Shown here: piece by piece, positions 21,907 through 32,166 of the stretch
Layout of the letters: each line of letters opens with the position of its first letter
Position numbering within the stretch: position 1 is the stretch's first letter
Source of the DNA: Scilla litardierei
Lineage: Eukaryota; Streptophyta; Magnoliopsida; Asparagales; Asparagaceae
Direction: 5' to 3'
Length of the DNA stretch: 64,000 nucleotides
Assembly (NCBI GenBank): GCA_030789695.1
Contig: CM061142.1
Coordinates: forward strand, 568,655,281-568,719,280
Notes under the pieces: model-generated
What the model was told of the DNA's origin: nothing
Databases searched by the model: none
The model's input: only the letters and a program-made list of their open reading frames with translations
Translations under genes and position numbers: made by a program

Positions 21907-23172
21907 GTTTGCTTCGATTAAACATGAGATTTTCATTTAACGAATTTTTTCTTTTAATAATCTGGGATTTATATTTGTCCATCATTTGTATAGATCAGAG
22001 TGGAAAATGAGGACACCCCTCTAGTGCATCTGGCAATAGCTTTCAAAGGGGCGGCCTGGGCCGACTCTAGTTCGATTTCTCTCATGGTGTTACAAACCTT
22101 GTTGGGATCTTGGAACCGAAGCTTTGGGAATTGCTCGGGGTAGAGTACATGCCGATCCCTTTTAGCCTTTGTGGAATAGAGTGAGTGAGTGCGTGCGTGC
22201 ACATGCGCCTTTTTGTTACAGTTAAAAATTATGGCCATCTTGTCATAAAATTCTCAGATCTGAGCTAGCATGCCGAGTCAGCACAGATAACTTGGCTGAG
22301 AGTTTCATGGCTTTCAATACCAACAATCGTGATACAGGATTATTTGGCATCTATTCCACTTCTCCTGTAAGCTATATTTCTCTTCAGTAACTCAAGGCTT
22401 TGTCTATTTCTAGTCATTTTGTAAGCTGCATTTTTCCTCAATAAATCAAAGCTTTGACTATTTTTATTAAAAATGAATTTTGTCGATGGTTCAATTAATA
22501 TTTGCAATTTGCATTTCCAGTTTTATATATTTTTAAATGGAGCATGTAATTGCGTGATTTGACCTTGACCATGTGAGACTGATTAGTACTATGGGGAATG
22601 AATCAGAAAGTTTGTTTTGTGTGTGAAATGTTGGAGTTTTGTTGTTCACATTTGAATTCATTCAATGGGTGCATATGCAGCTGTAATCTAGCAAGTGATT
22701 GAAACCGTGTAGTGTGGGCGCAGCCATCTGTGCCTTTTTTGTGTATTTTTAAATATAAATTAAGTGAATTCAACTGTGTGATCTTCGGAGATGAAGAGGT
22801 CAATGTCTCTGGTGTAAATTTGGTAGAAAGATGGAAAAATGTTTTGTTTTGGGTACACTTAATTTTCTGTTAATGATTGACCCCCACCCAATTTTTTTAA
22901 AAGCTTCGGGTTGTCATCTATTTTTATGTTACATTGACTTCTGTTTTAAATGAGATATTTCTTTTTCTGTCTTCTCCATCATTTTCTCTCTCTTCCTGCA
23001 TTGGTGAGTGACACTATAATGCTTAACCTTAGCAGGTTACAGGAAAAGTCTCAGATTGTAGGGGATGAATTGATAGTAAGACTCGGTGAACAAATGGTGC
23101 ACAGCTTAGAATGAACTAAGGCTATTACTTTGGAACTTTGCCGAGAATTCGAGGACAAGTTTCTCTAACATA
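21907..23172. other. CACTA interior, no gene recognised
   Basis: AT-rich DNA with several pyrimidine-AG tracts that could be splice acceptors. No protein motif is recognised. Confidence 0.4.
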
Positions 23173-23373
23173 TTGTCAATGTCAGTAGTTTCTGCAACAT
23201 ATCAGAGCAACTATCCAGCTCTGTTTGGCGAGGAGGTGGATGAGTACTTAGACCTTGGGGATTACAACAATTCTTCTGAAGAGGAGAAGCCTACAGTGCT
23301 CAACTTCCAGTGCGTGAAGAGTGAGGTGAGTACTGAGGGGGTTGTCCCAGTCACAGTCTGTTGTGGGGAATGA
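23173..23373 (+). pseudogene. Possible CONSTANS-like gene fragment
   Basis: A 66-codon frame contains LFGEEVDEYLDLGDYN followed by an acidic Ser/Glu stretch and VVPV. The middle region of CONSTANS-like proteins has a similar LFGEVD-YLDLV-YN segment and a later VVPVQ. B-box and CCT domains are not present. This is a weak, pattern-based call. Confidence 0.35.
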
Positions 23374-23929
23374 AGAGCAGTTTGGGCACTCTGCTGCCCT
23401 CAGCCATGGTGTGAGTTCGATTCTATAGAGTTTTTTTTGCCTTCCCATGTAATTATGTAATATAATCATTGAATTACACGCAGCTCAAGCTGCGTATGTG
23501 TTTCTTCAACAGTAAGTGATTTTGTTAATACCATATTCACGTACCATAGCTGCTGATGGAAATGTTGAATTTGATGGAAATGTTGAATTTGATCCTGCTA
23601 AGCTATAAAGCTCAGGTTCCTTTGTCGAAAATTCGAGGACAAGTTTCTCCAACATGTTGTCACAGGTGATGTCAGTAGTTTTATATATAAACATTCATGT
23701 AACCAAACCTATTTAGCAATATGTGCATAATGTTTCTGACAATTTTGATGTTTTCATCATGTTTTCATCATCGTTCCATATATGTTATATTGTAATCTAC
23801 CCATTAGATTCCTAATACCCAAATGAATAATATTATGTGTGTGTGTGTGTGTGTGTTTATCATGGTGTGTACAGCCACTGCAGTGAGATTTGGAACATCT
23901 GCAACTGCGTATATTTTTTTTTAATTTGT

Positions 23930-24545
23930 GCTTTTTTCCGCAACCTTTTATAGAAGTTGTAGTAGAGTTTTAAACAACTATTTAAACCAGTTGTAATAGA
24001 AGTTTTTACAACCTTTTATAAAAGTTGTAATAGCAGTTTGCACAACTTTTAAAGAAAGTTGTAATATTGATTTATACAACCTTTTTATAAATGTTGTAAT
24101 AAAAGTTTACACAACCTTTATTAAAAGTTGTAATAGAAGTTTACACAACTTTTATTAAAAGTTGTAATATCTCTTTACACATCCTTTTATTAAAGTTGTA
24201 ATAGTATTTTACACAACTTTTAAAAAAAGTTGTAATGTTGTTTTACACAACTTTTTATAAAAGTTGCAATAGTAGTTTACACAACTTTTTAAAAAAGTTG
24301 TAATATTGCTTTACACAACGTTTATTAAAAGTTGTAATATCTTTATATACAACCTTTTCTAAACGTTGTAATAGAAGTTTACACAACGTTTCAAAAAAGT
24401 TGTAATATTTATCTATTACAACGTTTGTTTACAACATGCAGAAAAAGTGGTCGAAGGAGCCGACCCTATTACAACTTCACATATTACAACGTTTGTTAAA
24501 AAGTTGTCTGACCCCTATTACAACCTTTTTTAGAAGTTGTCAATG
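23930..24545. repeat. Right subterminal repeats of CACTA element
   Basis: More than a dozen units of the form ACAACTTTTxxTAAAAGTTGTAAT, each a small inverted repeat about 45-60 bp apart. Confidence 0.85.
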
Positions 24546-24566
24546 ACCATTTTTGTTGTAGTGGAA

Positions 24567-26050
24567 TACGAGTCCAAACAAGTGCCGTGGTCCCACACGG
24601 TGAAGCGCGAGTGAGTGTGGTCGTGTGCTAGCAGACGGTGTCACTATCTACGATGTGCAATAAAGCTCGATATACACAAACCCAGGAAATGACCCAAATA
24701 ATCGATTCGAATTGAATAAAGCGGCGAATATATAGTTCAAGCATGCATGAGAATAGAGAGAATCGAAACATATCATGCGTCGGGGACTCCACAACTAGGG
24801 TTAAGGGAATCACACCATATAGCCTAGATAATAGCTAAAAAAGTTCCTAAGCCAAGTGTTTTCGAAACCGAGGGGGTTGAGATGATGTGGAGAAGAACAC
24901 TCGGTGCAAATTCTCGCCTACCCTTTATTCTCGGCAAGTAGGAAAATATTCACACGGGAATTTTTTTTTTGGTTTTGGGTATTTGTGAATTTTTTTTGGA
25001 TTTTTGGCTATACAATATTTTTTTCTTTTTCCGTTTCTCTTCTTTTTGGGTTTTTCTTTTCTTTTCTCCTTTTTTTTGGATTTTTGGGGTTTTTTTGGCT
25101 ATACACATGTGTACTCTCCCAAGTGGGAGAACGGTACACGGCGAGGGGATTTGCACCAAGTAAAACAAAAAATAAGTCGGAATCTAAACACTTGGGCAAA
25201 TAAAACTATTCTCGCTAAATAGAGCATGGGCTAAATGGGTTATCCTAGTCCTTAATTGTGGAATCCCGACACATGCGAAATGAAGCGTACGATATATATA
25301 TCATGCTGAAGAAGCAGACAGTAGAAATAAGTACCGCATATTCATATCGAAACATGGTAATCTAGGGGTCATTCCTGGACAGGTATATAAAGTAAATCAC
25401 AAAGTAGAAGCACACCACACGGCTAGGCACGACACACGACTCACAAAAAAGCTAAGTGGACCCACGATGCGTGAAATGCAGGGGACTCGATATCCTAGGG
25501 TTAGTGAGTGTGATTATCGATGCTATGCTAGGTGTGTGTGATTTCGTGGCAGTTCATCATAGGGTTCATCTCTAGGAGAAAGAGATAAAAAGAAGAAAAG
25601 AAAAATTAAAAACACGATGAAAACGACACAAAAACAAAAAAGAAAGACTCAACTGACGCACAAAGTGCGACACTCCCCCAAGCTGAAGCTTGCATTGCCC
25701 TCAATGCAATAAGAGTGAGTACGGGAGGGCAATGAAAATGGGGGGGAATACGCACCCGACACAAAAATAAATGAAAAACACAGATACGAAACTAAAAATA
25801 AAGAAAAATCAAAATCAAACCACACGACACGAAAATAGAAAAATAAAGAAAAAGAAAAATGAACAGACTCCACGACACGACACGACACGATCAAAGCACA
25901 CGACACGACACGACAAAAAGTAAAACAAGCACGCACACACAAAGAAAATAAAACACGACAACACAGCAAAACAGACTTCCCCCAAGCTAGACATGACAAT
26001 GCTAGCAATGAAATATGAGCGTGAAAGTGCAGAAATGTGCAAGGGGGATG
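24567..26050 (-). other. PX-1 3' non-coding region
   Basis: No gene is seen. On the minus strand it has two polypurine-like motifs AGCTTGGGGGA (25671-25684 and 25978-25987), a long purine-rich tract (about 24960-25090), and short CACGACACGA repeats (25820-25915). The layout parallels the 3' regions of the GP elements. Confidence 0.6.
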
Positions 26051-27277
26051 TCAATCGGAGTCGCTGGTACTAGAATGGTAGGGAGAGGGAGAGGAGGGTG
26101 GGGAATAGCGAATGAAAGAATCCTCAGAGGATGAGGAGGGTGTGCCTACAGGGGAAGGAGGGGCGACAGGCTGGAGCACGGGTGGATCGATATGTACCAG
26201 TGGGTTGTGGTGGAGAATGATGGTACCAGGTGGGCCGACAGTTGGGTGCCAATCGGGAGGATCCAAGGGTGGTAGATGTACTAATGGAGAATACCAAGGA
26301 TCCGGGTAAAACTCCCATGGCAGATGAGACGTGGGGTAGGGTAGCCGTAAAGGTGCTAAAGGTGGCAGGATCGCGAAAGGAGCGCAGGCGGGGCTATAGA
26401 GATAGACTGCACGGTCTACACCAAAGGGAGTGAGCATATTGATATCGATCAAGTAATCACGATCAATACGGCTACGCCCAGGCAAAATAGGGAGGTCGGG
26501 CGACACTCTCAAAACACAGCTGACAATAAGAGTGATCATCCCACCACAACAGATGGATCCAGAATTGGCGCGGCTAACAGCAAAAATTTCGTGGATGATC
26601 CAATGAGCGGCGTTTATGGGCATAGGGATATGCCCAAGGACCCTGTCTTCGGACATGGCATAGAGAAAGAAAAGCTCATCCCTAGATACAGTGGACACAT
26701 CTACGCGGGCAAAAACAGTGTTGGCTAGGATGCAATGGGTGAGGCGGTAACACGGGTGAATAATGTAGGAGGCAAGAGCCTCAGGTGGAAAGGCGGTGTA
26801 CCGGGTAAATCGTTGCCAAACACCATCAGCCTGAAATCGAGAATAGATGTCTGTTCGATCATGGGTGGAATGTTCAGTATTAAGATCGGGGTGACGGAGA
26901 TTAAGGATATTGTTTAACTCAATGAAACCCAGAGAAAAATCGCAGTTGAAAGCGCGGAAGGAGAAACCCCAATCAAACACCTCGAGGGAACTGAGGAATT
27001 CAAGCATGAGATTTCTGTGTGTGTGAGCATGGATGTAAGAAAGGGTATGGCACCCGATACAGTTGAAAATTCTGCCGACGCCGTTCGAAAGCCCTAGAGC
27101 TTCGAGTGTGGGGCGATCGGCAAAGAGTGTAGGTCGCATCAGGCGATGAAGTAGTGCTCGCAAACGGTCGGACTGTTCTTCAGTAGAAGGGTTTATGCCA
27201 AGGAAAGAGGGTGAAAAGGGTTCGTAGAGCGGATCACGGCATGAAGACGAGGCAACCTCTTTCCCTTTTTTAGACAT
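26051..27277 (-). CDS. Athila ORF1-like protein of PX-1
   Basis: Open over 408 codons. I start at the ATG at 27277 (MSKKGKEVASSS), because the 27 residues upstream in the open frame look like leader. The core contains RPTLEALGL, LEFLSSLEVFDW, LFFLYAMSEDRVLGH and CCGGMITL, which line up in order with the GP-2 ORF1 protein (LEVLSSIA, LYMLYAMTRPRALS, CCGGLITL). A Pro-rich C-terminus ends in a Ser/Asp tail. This is the Athila ORF1 family of unknown function, encoded where retroviruses have env, but I see no signal peptide or transmembrane segment. A TATA box with its own motif array lies 436 bp upstream. Confidence 0.75.
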   Translation of the reverse strand: MSKKGKEVASSSCRDPLYEPFSPSFLGINPSTEEQSDRLRALLHRLMRPTLFADRPTLEALGLSNGVGRIFNCIGCHTLSYIHAHTHRNLMLEFLSSLEVFDWGFSFRAFNCDFSLGFIELNNILNLRHPDLNTEHSTHDRTDIYSRFQADGVWQRFTRYTAFPPEALASYIIHPCYRLTHCILANTVFARVDVSTVSRDELFFLYAMSEDRVLGHIPMPINAAHWIIHEIFAVSRANSGSICCGGMITLIVSCVLRVSPDLPILPGRSRIDRDYLIDINMLTPFGVDRAVYLYSPACAPFAILPPLAPLRLPYPTSHLPWEFYPDPWYSPLVHLPPLDPPDWHPTVGPPGTIILHHNPLVHIDPPVLQPVAPPSPVGTPSSSSEDSFIRYSPPSSPSPYHSSTSDSD

Positions 27278-27712
27278 GGCGACTACGTGGGTGGCGAAAA
27301 GGAAAGTGGGAGCGTGTCTATGATGATTATAAAGCAGGTGAAGTAGGTAAAACACCAATTCAGGACATTACAGATAAAGCAAGAGATGTGTAGAGTGGAG
27401 AGGTGTTACCCATCAATGTAGCAAGTCAAGCCCCCGGAGGACTCACGCAGTATTAGGAAGCGATTTGGCAAGCCACCGCTCGCTGATCCGACGAGATATA
27501 GGATTTTCGAAAATCTGGGGCTAGGGTTAGGGTTTGGATGTTTGGTGAGTGAATGTTGTTGATGGGAAGGGGGTGATGGGGGTAGGGTTTGAGAAATGAG
27601 TGAGGATGAGGGTTTAGGGGCAATGGGGTAGATGAGGGAGATTGATTTGGCAGTTGGAGGGGGAGAGATCGCGCGCCCGGAGGTTTGGGGGTCGGGTCGC
27701 ACGAACAGGGGC

Positions 27713-28160
27713 ATTTATAGGGGCGAAAGTCACCCGATCGGGTGATGTTTCACCCGATCGGTTGGATAAGTTTTGAATATATCTCACCGGCCAACAACTA
27801 CAGGTGAACCGGTCGGGTGAGAAGTCACCCGATCGGTTGACCGCTTTCCAAATTTTTCCCGAGAGCATGTGACATTTCACCCGGCCACTCACCCGACCGC
27901 AGTATTACTCAACCGATTGGTTGATGCGACCTCCAAATTTCCCGAAAGTTCAGCTCTACCCACACGGTCAGCGACCCGGTCTCGGCTGTCTTCACCCGAC
28001 CGATTGACCAATCCCTCAAAATTTCCGAGAGTTTCCCCAGGTCACCAGGTCTGTTCACCCGGTCTCTTCTTTGCTCACCCGGTCGGTTCATTAGGCGGTA
28101 GACACGGCCGTTAGTTGATACATCCCAACCGATCGTGTGAGTTATCACCCGGTCGGTTGG
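27713..28160 (-). promoter_or_regulatory. PX-1 internal promoter: CCGATCGG motif array and TATA box
   Basis: On the minus strand, about a dozen copies of TCACCCGATCGGTTG in both orientations (27731-28160) are followed by CTATAAATGC (27711-27720). The same motif lies upstream of the TATA box in the PX-1 LTR (33135-33546). The position between the post-pol motif and ORF1 is the same as in GP elements, but the motif sequence differs. Confidence 0.65.
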
Positions 28161-28291
28161 GGCCTTGTTTTCTGCAGAAACCCAAAAATCGCCTAAGTTC
28201 CACGTCGAAAGTTCTTGTGGCTGGATTTATTTATAAAAATAGATAAAATAATGATAAGAATAATCCTAAAAATTGAAACAAAAGTTTAGAA

Positions 28292-28340
28292 CATGGGCTG
28301 CCTCCCATGAAGCGCTTTTGTTTAACGTCGTTAGCTCGAC
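28292..28340 (-). other. Athila post-pol motif of PX-1
   Basis: The minus strand has GTCGAGCTAACGACGTTAAAC and GGGAGGCAGCCCATG, starting 13 bp after the natural pol stop. Confidence 0.75.
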
Positions 28341-28352
28341 GCCTCAGGCGGT

Positions 28353-31300
28353 GGTCAATTAGGATCCGGAGGGTTAGAGGAAGAGTTGTCGGTCGTTGGG
28401 AGACAGACCGGAGGGAATTCTGGTTCTCCAACCGCATAGTGTTTCAGACGCTGTCTGTTGACTTTAAACGGCTCATCCCTTCCCATTATCTCAATAGCCC
28501 CAGCGGGAAAACCTTGGTGACACGGAACGGTCCCGACCACCTTGACTTGAGCTTTCCGGGAAATAGCTTCAGCTTTGAGTTGAATAGGAGAACCAAGTCC
28601 CCTTCTTTGAATTCCCTCTTCAAGATTCGCTTATCGTGCCACCGCTTCAGCTTCTCCTTGTAAATCTTAGCGTTCTCATAGGCATTGAGCCGGATTTCGT
28701 CGAGCTCGTTGAGTTGTAACTGCCGATGCCCCCCTACCTCCTTGGCGTCGAAGTTCAGATTCTTAATTGCCCAAAATGCCTTATGCTCCAATTCCACAGG
28801 CAGATGGCAAGCCTTCCCATAGACAAGCCGGTAGGGTGTCGTGCCGATCGGAGTTTTAAATGTCGTCCTGTAGGCCCAAAGCGCGTCAGGAAGCTTTGAT
28901 GACCAATCCTTTCTAGAGTTGGTCACAGTCTTTTCTAGTATGCTTTTGATCTCCCGGTTAGAGACTTCCGCCTGACCGCTGGTCTGCGGGTGGTAGGCAC
29001 GCCCCACCCGGTGTTGTGCCCCGTATTTTTTTAAGAGAGCCTCGAATTTCTTCTCTATAAAGTGGCTCCCTCCGTCACTGATCAGGACACGAGGTACACC
29101 GAACCGTGGGAAGATGTTGCTTTTAAAGAATTTGGCCACCACTCTGGAATCATTGGTTGGACTGGCTATCGCTTCAACCCATTTCGACACGTAGTCCATA
29201 GCCACCAAGATATACTGGTTCCCCGAAGAGGAAGGGAACGGTCCCATGAAGTCCACTTCCCACACATCGAAGATTTCTACCTCCAGGATGTAGTGTTGAG
29301 GCATCTCATTCCTTTTGGAGATATTCCCCGTCCTTTGGCATTTATCGCAGGCCTGGACATAAGCATGTGTGTCCTTGAAGAGTGTTGGCCAGTAGAATCC
29401 GCTCTGGAGAATTTTTGCGGTGGTCTTGTAGGTGCTCGCATGCCCTCCACATTGCTGACCGTGGCAGTGGGAAATGATGGAGGTCGCCTCAGTTTCAGGG
29501 ATGCATCTTCGTATCACCCCATCATTGCAGGTTTTGTACAGGTGGGGGTCATCCCAATAAAATTTGCGGACCTCATGGAAAAATTTCTTCTTCTGCTGAA
29601 AGCTCACATTGTGGGGGACGATGGCACAAGGCAGATAATTTGCGATGTCGGTGTACCAAGGGGTCCAGGAGGAAGAGACAGAGAAAAGATGCTCATCAGG
29701 GAGCGAATCATCGATCGGCGTAGCATTTAAATCGAGGGTAGGCATCCTGGACAGGTGATCGGTAACAACATTCTCTGCCCCCTTCTTGTCTCTGATTTCC
29801 AGGTCGAATTCCTGGAGGAGGAGAATCCATCTAATGAGCCACGGCTTAGCTTCCTTCTTGCTCAATAGGTATTTAAGAGCCGCGTGATCTGTGTGCACGA
29901 TCACCTTGGCACCAACGAGATATTGCCGAAACTTGTCCATGGCGTAGATGACCGCTAGCAATTCTTTTTCCGTGGTAGTATAATTTCTTTGGGCGGCATC
30001 AAGGGTTTTGCTCGTATAATATATGACATGAAGATTTTTATCCTTCCTCTGCCCCAAGACGGCACCAACCGCATAATCACTAGCGTTGCACATCAGCTCA
30101 AAGGGTAGATTCCAGTCCGGTGGCTGTATTATGGGCGCGGAAATCAAAGCTTGTTTCAGGGCGCGGAAGGCCTCCATACACTCCTCGCTGAAGACGAAAG
30201 GCACGTCCTTCACGAGGAGTTGGGTCAGCGGCCTGGAAATCTTCGAGAAGTCTTTTATGAAGCGACGATAAAATCCCGCATGTCCCAGAAATCCACGGAC
30301 TCCTCGAAGATTGAGCGGTGGTGGAAGCTTTTCAATCACCTCAACTTTAGCCTTATCAACCTCGATTCCCCTCGAAGAGATGACGTGCCCCAGCACAACC
30401 CCTTCTTGGACCATGAAGTGGCACTTCTCCCAGTTTAGGACTAATCCCTTTTCTTGACATCTCTCCAGGACTTTAGTTAGATTACTGAGGCACGAGTCGA
30501 ACTTAGTTCCATAGACGGAGAAGTCGTCCATGAAAACCTCCATGATGTCCTGGGAGTAGTTGGAGAAGATAGCGGACATGAGTCTTTGGAATGTAGCAGG
30601 GGCGTTACAAAGTCCGAATGGCATTCTTCTATAGGCATATGTCCCGAATGGGCAAGTGAAAGTCGTCTTCTCCTGGTCATCGTTATGAATAGGGATCTGA
30701 AGAAATCCTGAGTACCCGTCCATGAAACAGAAATAGTTATGCTTCGCCAGCCTCTCGAGCATCTGGTCAATGAAGGGGAGAGGGTAATGATCCTTCCTCG
30801 TTGCCTTGTTCAGCTTTCTATAGTCAATGCACATCATGTACCCCGTGACAGTCCTTGTTGGTATTAGCTCGTTCTTCTCGTTGCGAACCACCGTCATTCC
30901 TCCTTTCTTGGGTACGCCGTGCACCGGGCTAACCCAGCGACTATCGGAGATAGGGTATATGATACCGGCATGTAGAAGCCTAACAACCTCCTTTTTTACA
31001 ACTTCCATCATTATGGGATTTAGCCTCCGCTGTGGCTCAATCGAGGAGGCTTGCTCATCTTCAAGCAGAATTCTGTGTGAGCAGAGGCCTAAGCTAACCC
31101 CTTTTAAATCTTCAATTGCATATCCGAAAACTCCCTTAAACCTTTTTAAAACACCAAGAAGTCTGGTCATTTGGTCTTCAGGCAGTGAAGAGTTCACTAT
31201 GACTGGCAGGGTCGAGCCATCTCCCAAATATTCATACTTTAGCCCCGGGGGTAACTCTTTCATCTCAACTTCGTGAGGCCCCGACGCATACTTCTCAAGC

Positions 31301-31932
31301 TGAGCATCCTCAAGGGAAAGGAGTTCTTTGTGGATTTTTTGGAAGCCAGCATCCAGAACCTCACTCCCAGCTGCGGTTCCGCATGGCAAAGTCTCGCAGG
31401 GTATTGTGGGAACGACCGAGGAAGGCATTGGGTCTCTTTCAAGCTCATAATAATTGTCCGGGAAGAAGGCTTCTAAGTGAAAACAGGTTTCAACTGTCGA
31501 TGGTTCCCCACAACTGTTTCTAGCTTCCTCATTGTCCAAAGATTCGGGACGCTCGATAGAAGTCTGCAAGGAATAGATCGGTTCCTGTCCAACGTAGCCC
31601 ACAGACTCAGCCTGATGGTTCTCCTGACCAAACTCCGCGACCAACTCTTCCTCACTAAATTCGGGGCTAGGAATGTCGATATACGCTACTTCGCCATGAG
31701 GAAAGAGAGTTGCCGTGGCAAGGTGCTCCTGTGTATCTTGATATCTCCTCTGATTTTCCATGGCGGCAGACAGAAGGCATAGTATATTCGAAGTATTCAG
31801 GGATTCTGCTAAGCTTCGTGCCAAACAGCGGATATGGTGTGAGTGATCCCAGATGTCTCCTGAAACCGCATGCAACATCCTCGTCGTGGGGGCAAAGAAC
31901 CTATAAGAAAGGAGAGAGAGAGAACTGCACAA
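28353..31932 (-). CDS. pol: PX-1 pol: reverse transcriptase, RNase H, integrase
   Basis: The open frame has 1148 codons (31932-28486), with a more likely start at Met58. RT spans about residues 285-480 with the active site FMDD (467-470). RNase H spans about 612-725, but its first catalytic Asp is Asn616 (CNAS instead of CDAS), a CpG-type change. Integrase has the zinc motif H824, H831, C862, C865 and catalytic D894, D953, E989 with D,D35E spacing. The C-terminal chromatin-proximal part ends [12 protein letters not shown]; a one-base shift near 28500 then moves the natural end (stop 28353-28355) into another frame. No gag or protease precedes it; residues 58-220 are acidic and not recognised. 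The enzymes would copy and insert the element in the particle and nucleus. Confidence 0.9.
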
Positions 31933-32142
31933 ATAGCAAACACGTCAAAAGCACGGGTTGCATAAACGGGAACCGAAGGTAGCGACGGTAGCTCGGCGAT
32001 TCAGTCAATTAGTACTAAACAATTACTATCTACAATATGTACAAGCGAAATTGAAAAGTGTAGAGTGCGAAAATTATCGCGAGGTAGGGATAAGAGCTAG
32101 ACACTAGGGTTCATGAGCTCCAAAAATAACAAGCACGTTGCC

Positions 32143-32160
32143 TCCCCGGCAACGACGCCA
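32143..32160 (-). other. Primer-binding site, tRNA-Asp type
   Basis: The minus strand reads TGGCGTCGTTGCCGGGGA. This is complementary to the 3' end of plant tRNA-Asp apart from one base, six bp after the LTR end. tRNA-Asp priming is typical of Athila elements. Confidence 0.85.
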
Positions 32161-32166
32161 TAAACT

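Larger units (their letters stand above)
17269..24563. mobile_element. Non-autonomous CACTA (En/Spm) transposon with captured host gene pieces
   Basis: 7295 bp with inverted ends CACTACAACAAAA and TTTTTGTTGTAGTG. They match over about 28 of the first 33 bp and are flanked by the 3-bp duplication GAA (17266-17268 and 24564-24566). Both subterminal regions are dense in ACAACTTTT/AAAGTTGT repeats, the usual CACTA transposase-binding zones. No transposase ORF is present, so it would depend on another element. Inside lie fragments of an SDR dehydrogenase, a MATE transporter and a possible CONSTANS-like gene, all in plus orientation. Other stretches (17731-18710, 19430-21803, 21907-23172, 23374-23930) show only AT-rich intron-like DNA and a (TG)n run at 23836-23857. 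Confidence 0.92.

Noticed and set aside
26051..27277. An envelope protein in the PX-1 and GP ORF1 position
   Set aside because: No signal peptide, membrane segment or cleavage-site pattern is seen in either protein; Athila ORF1 family similarity is the better description.
29062..29730. 222-codon ORF antisense to PX-1 pol (also 36488-37375, antisense to Tat integrase)
   Set aside because: Shadows of clearly coding frames on the opposite strand.
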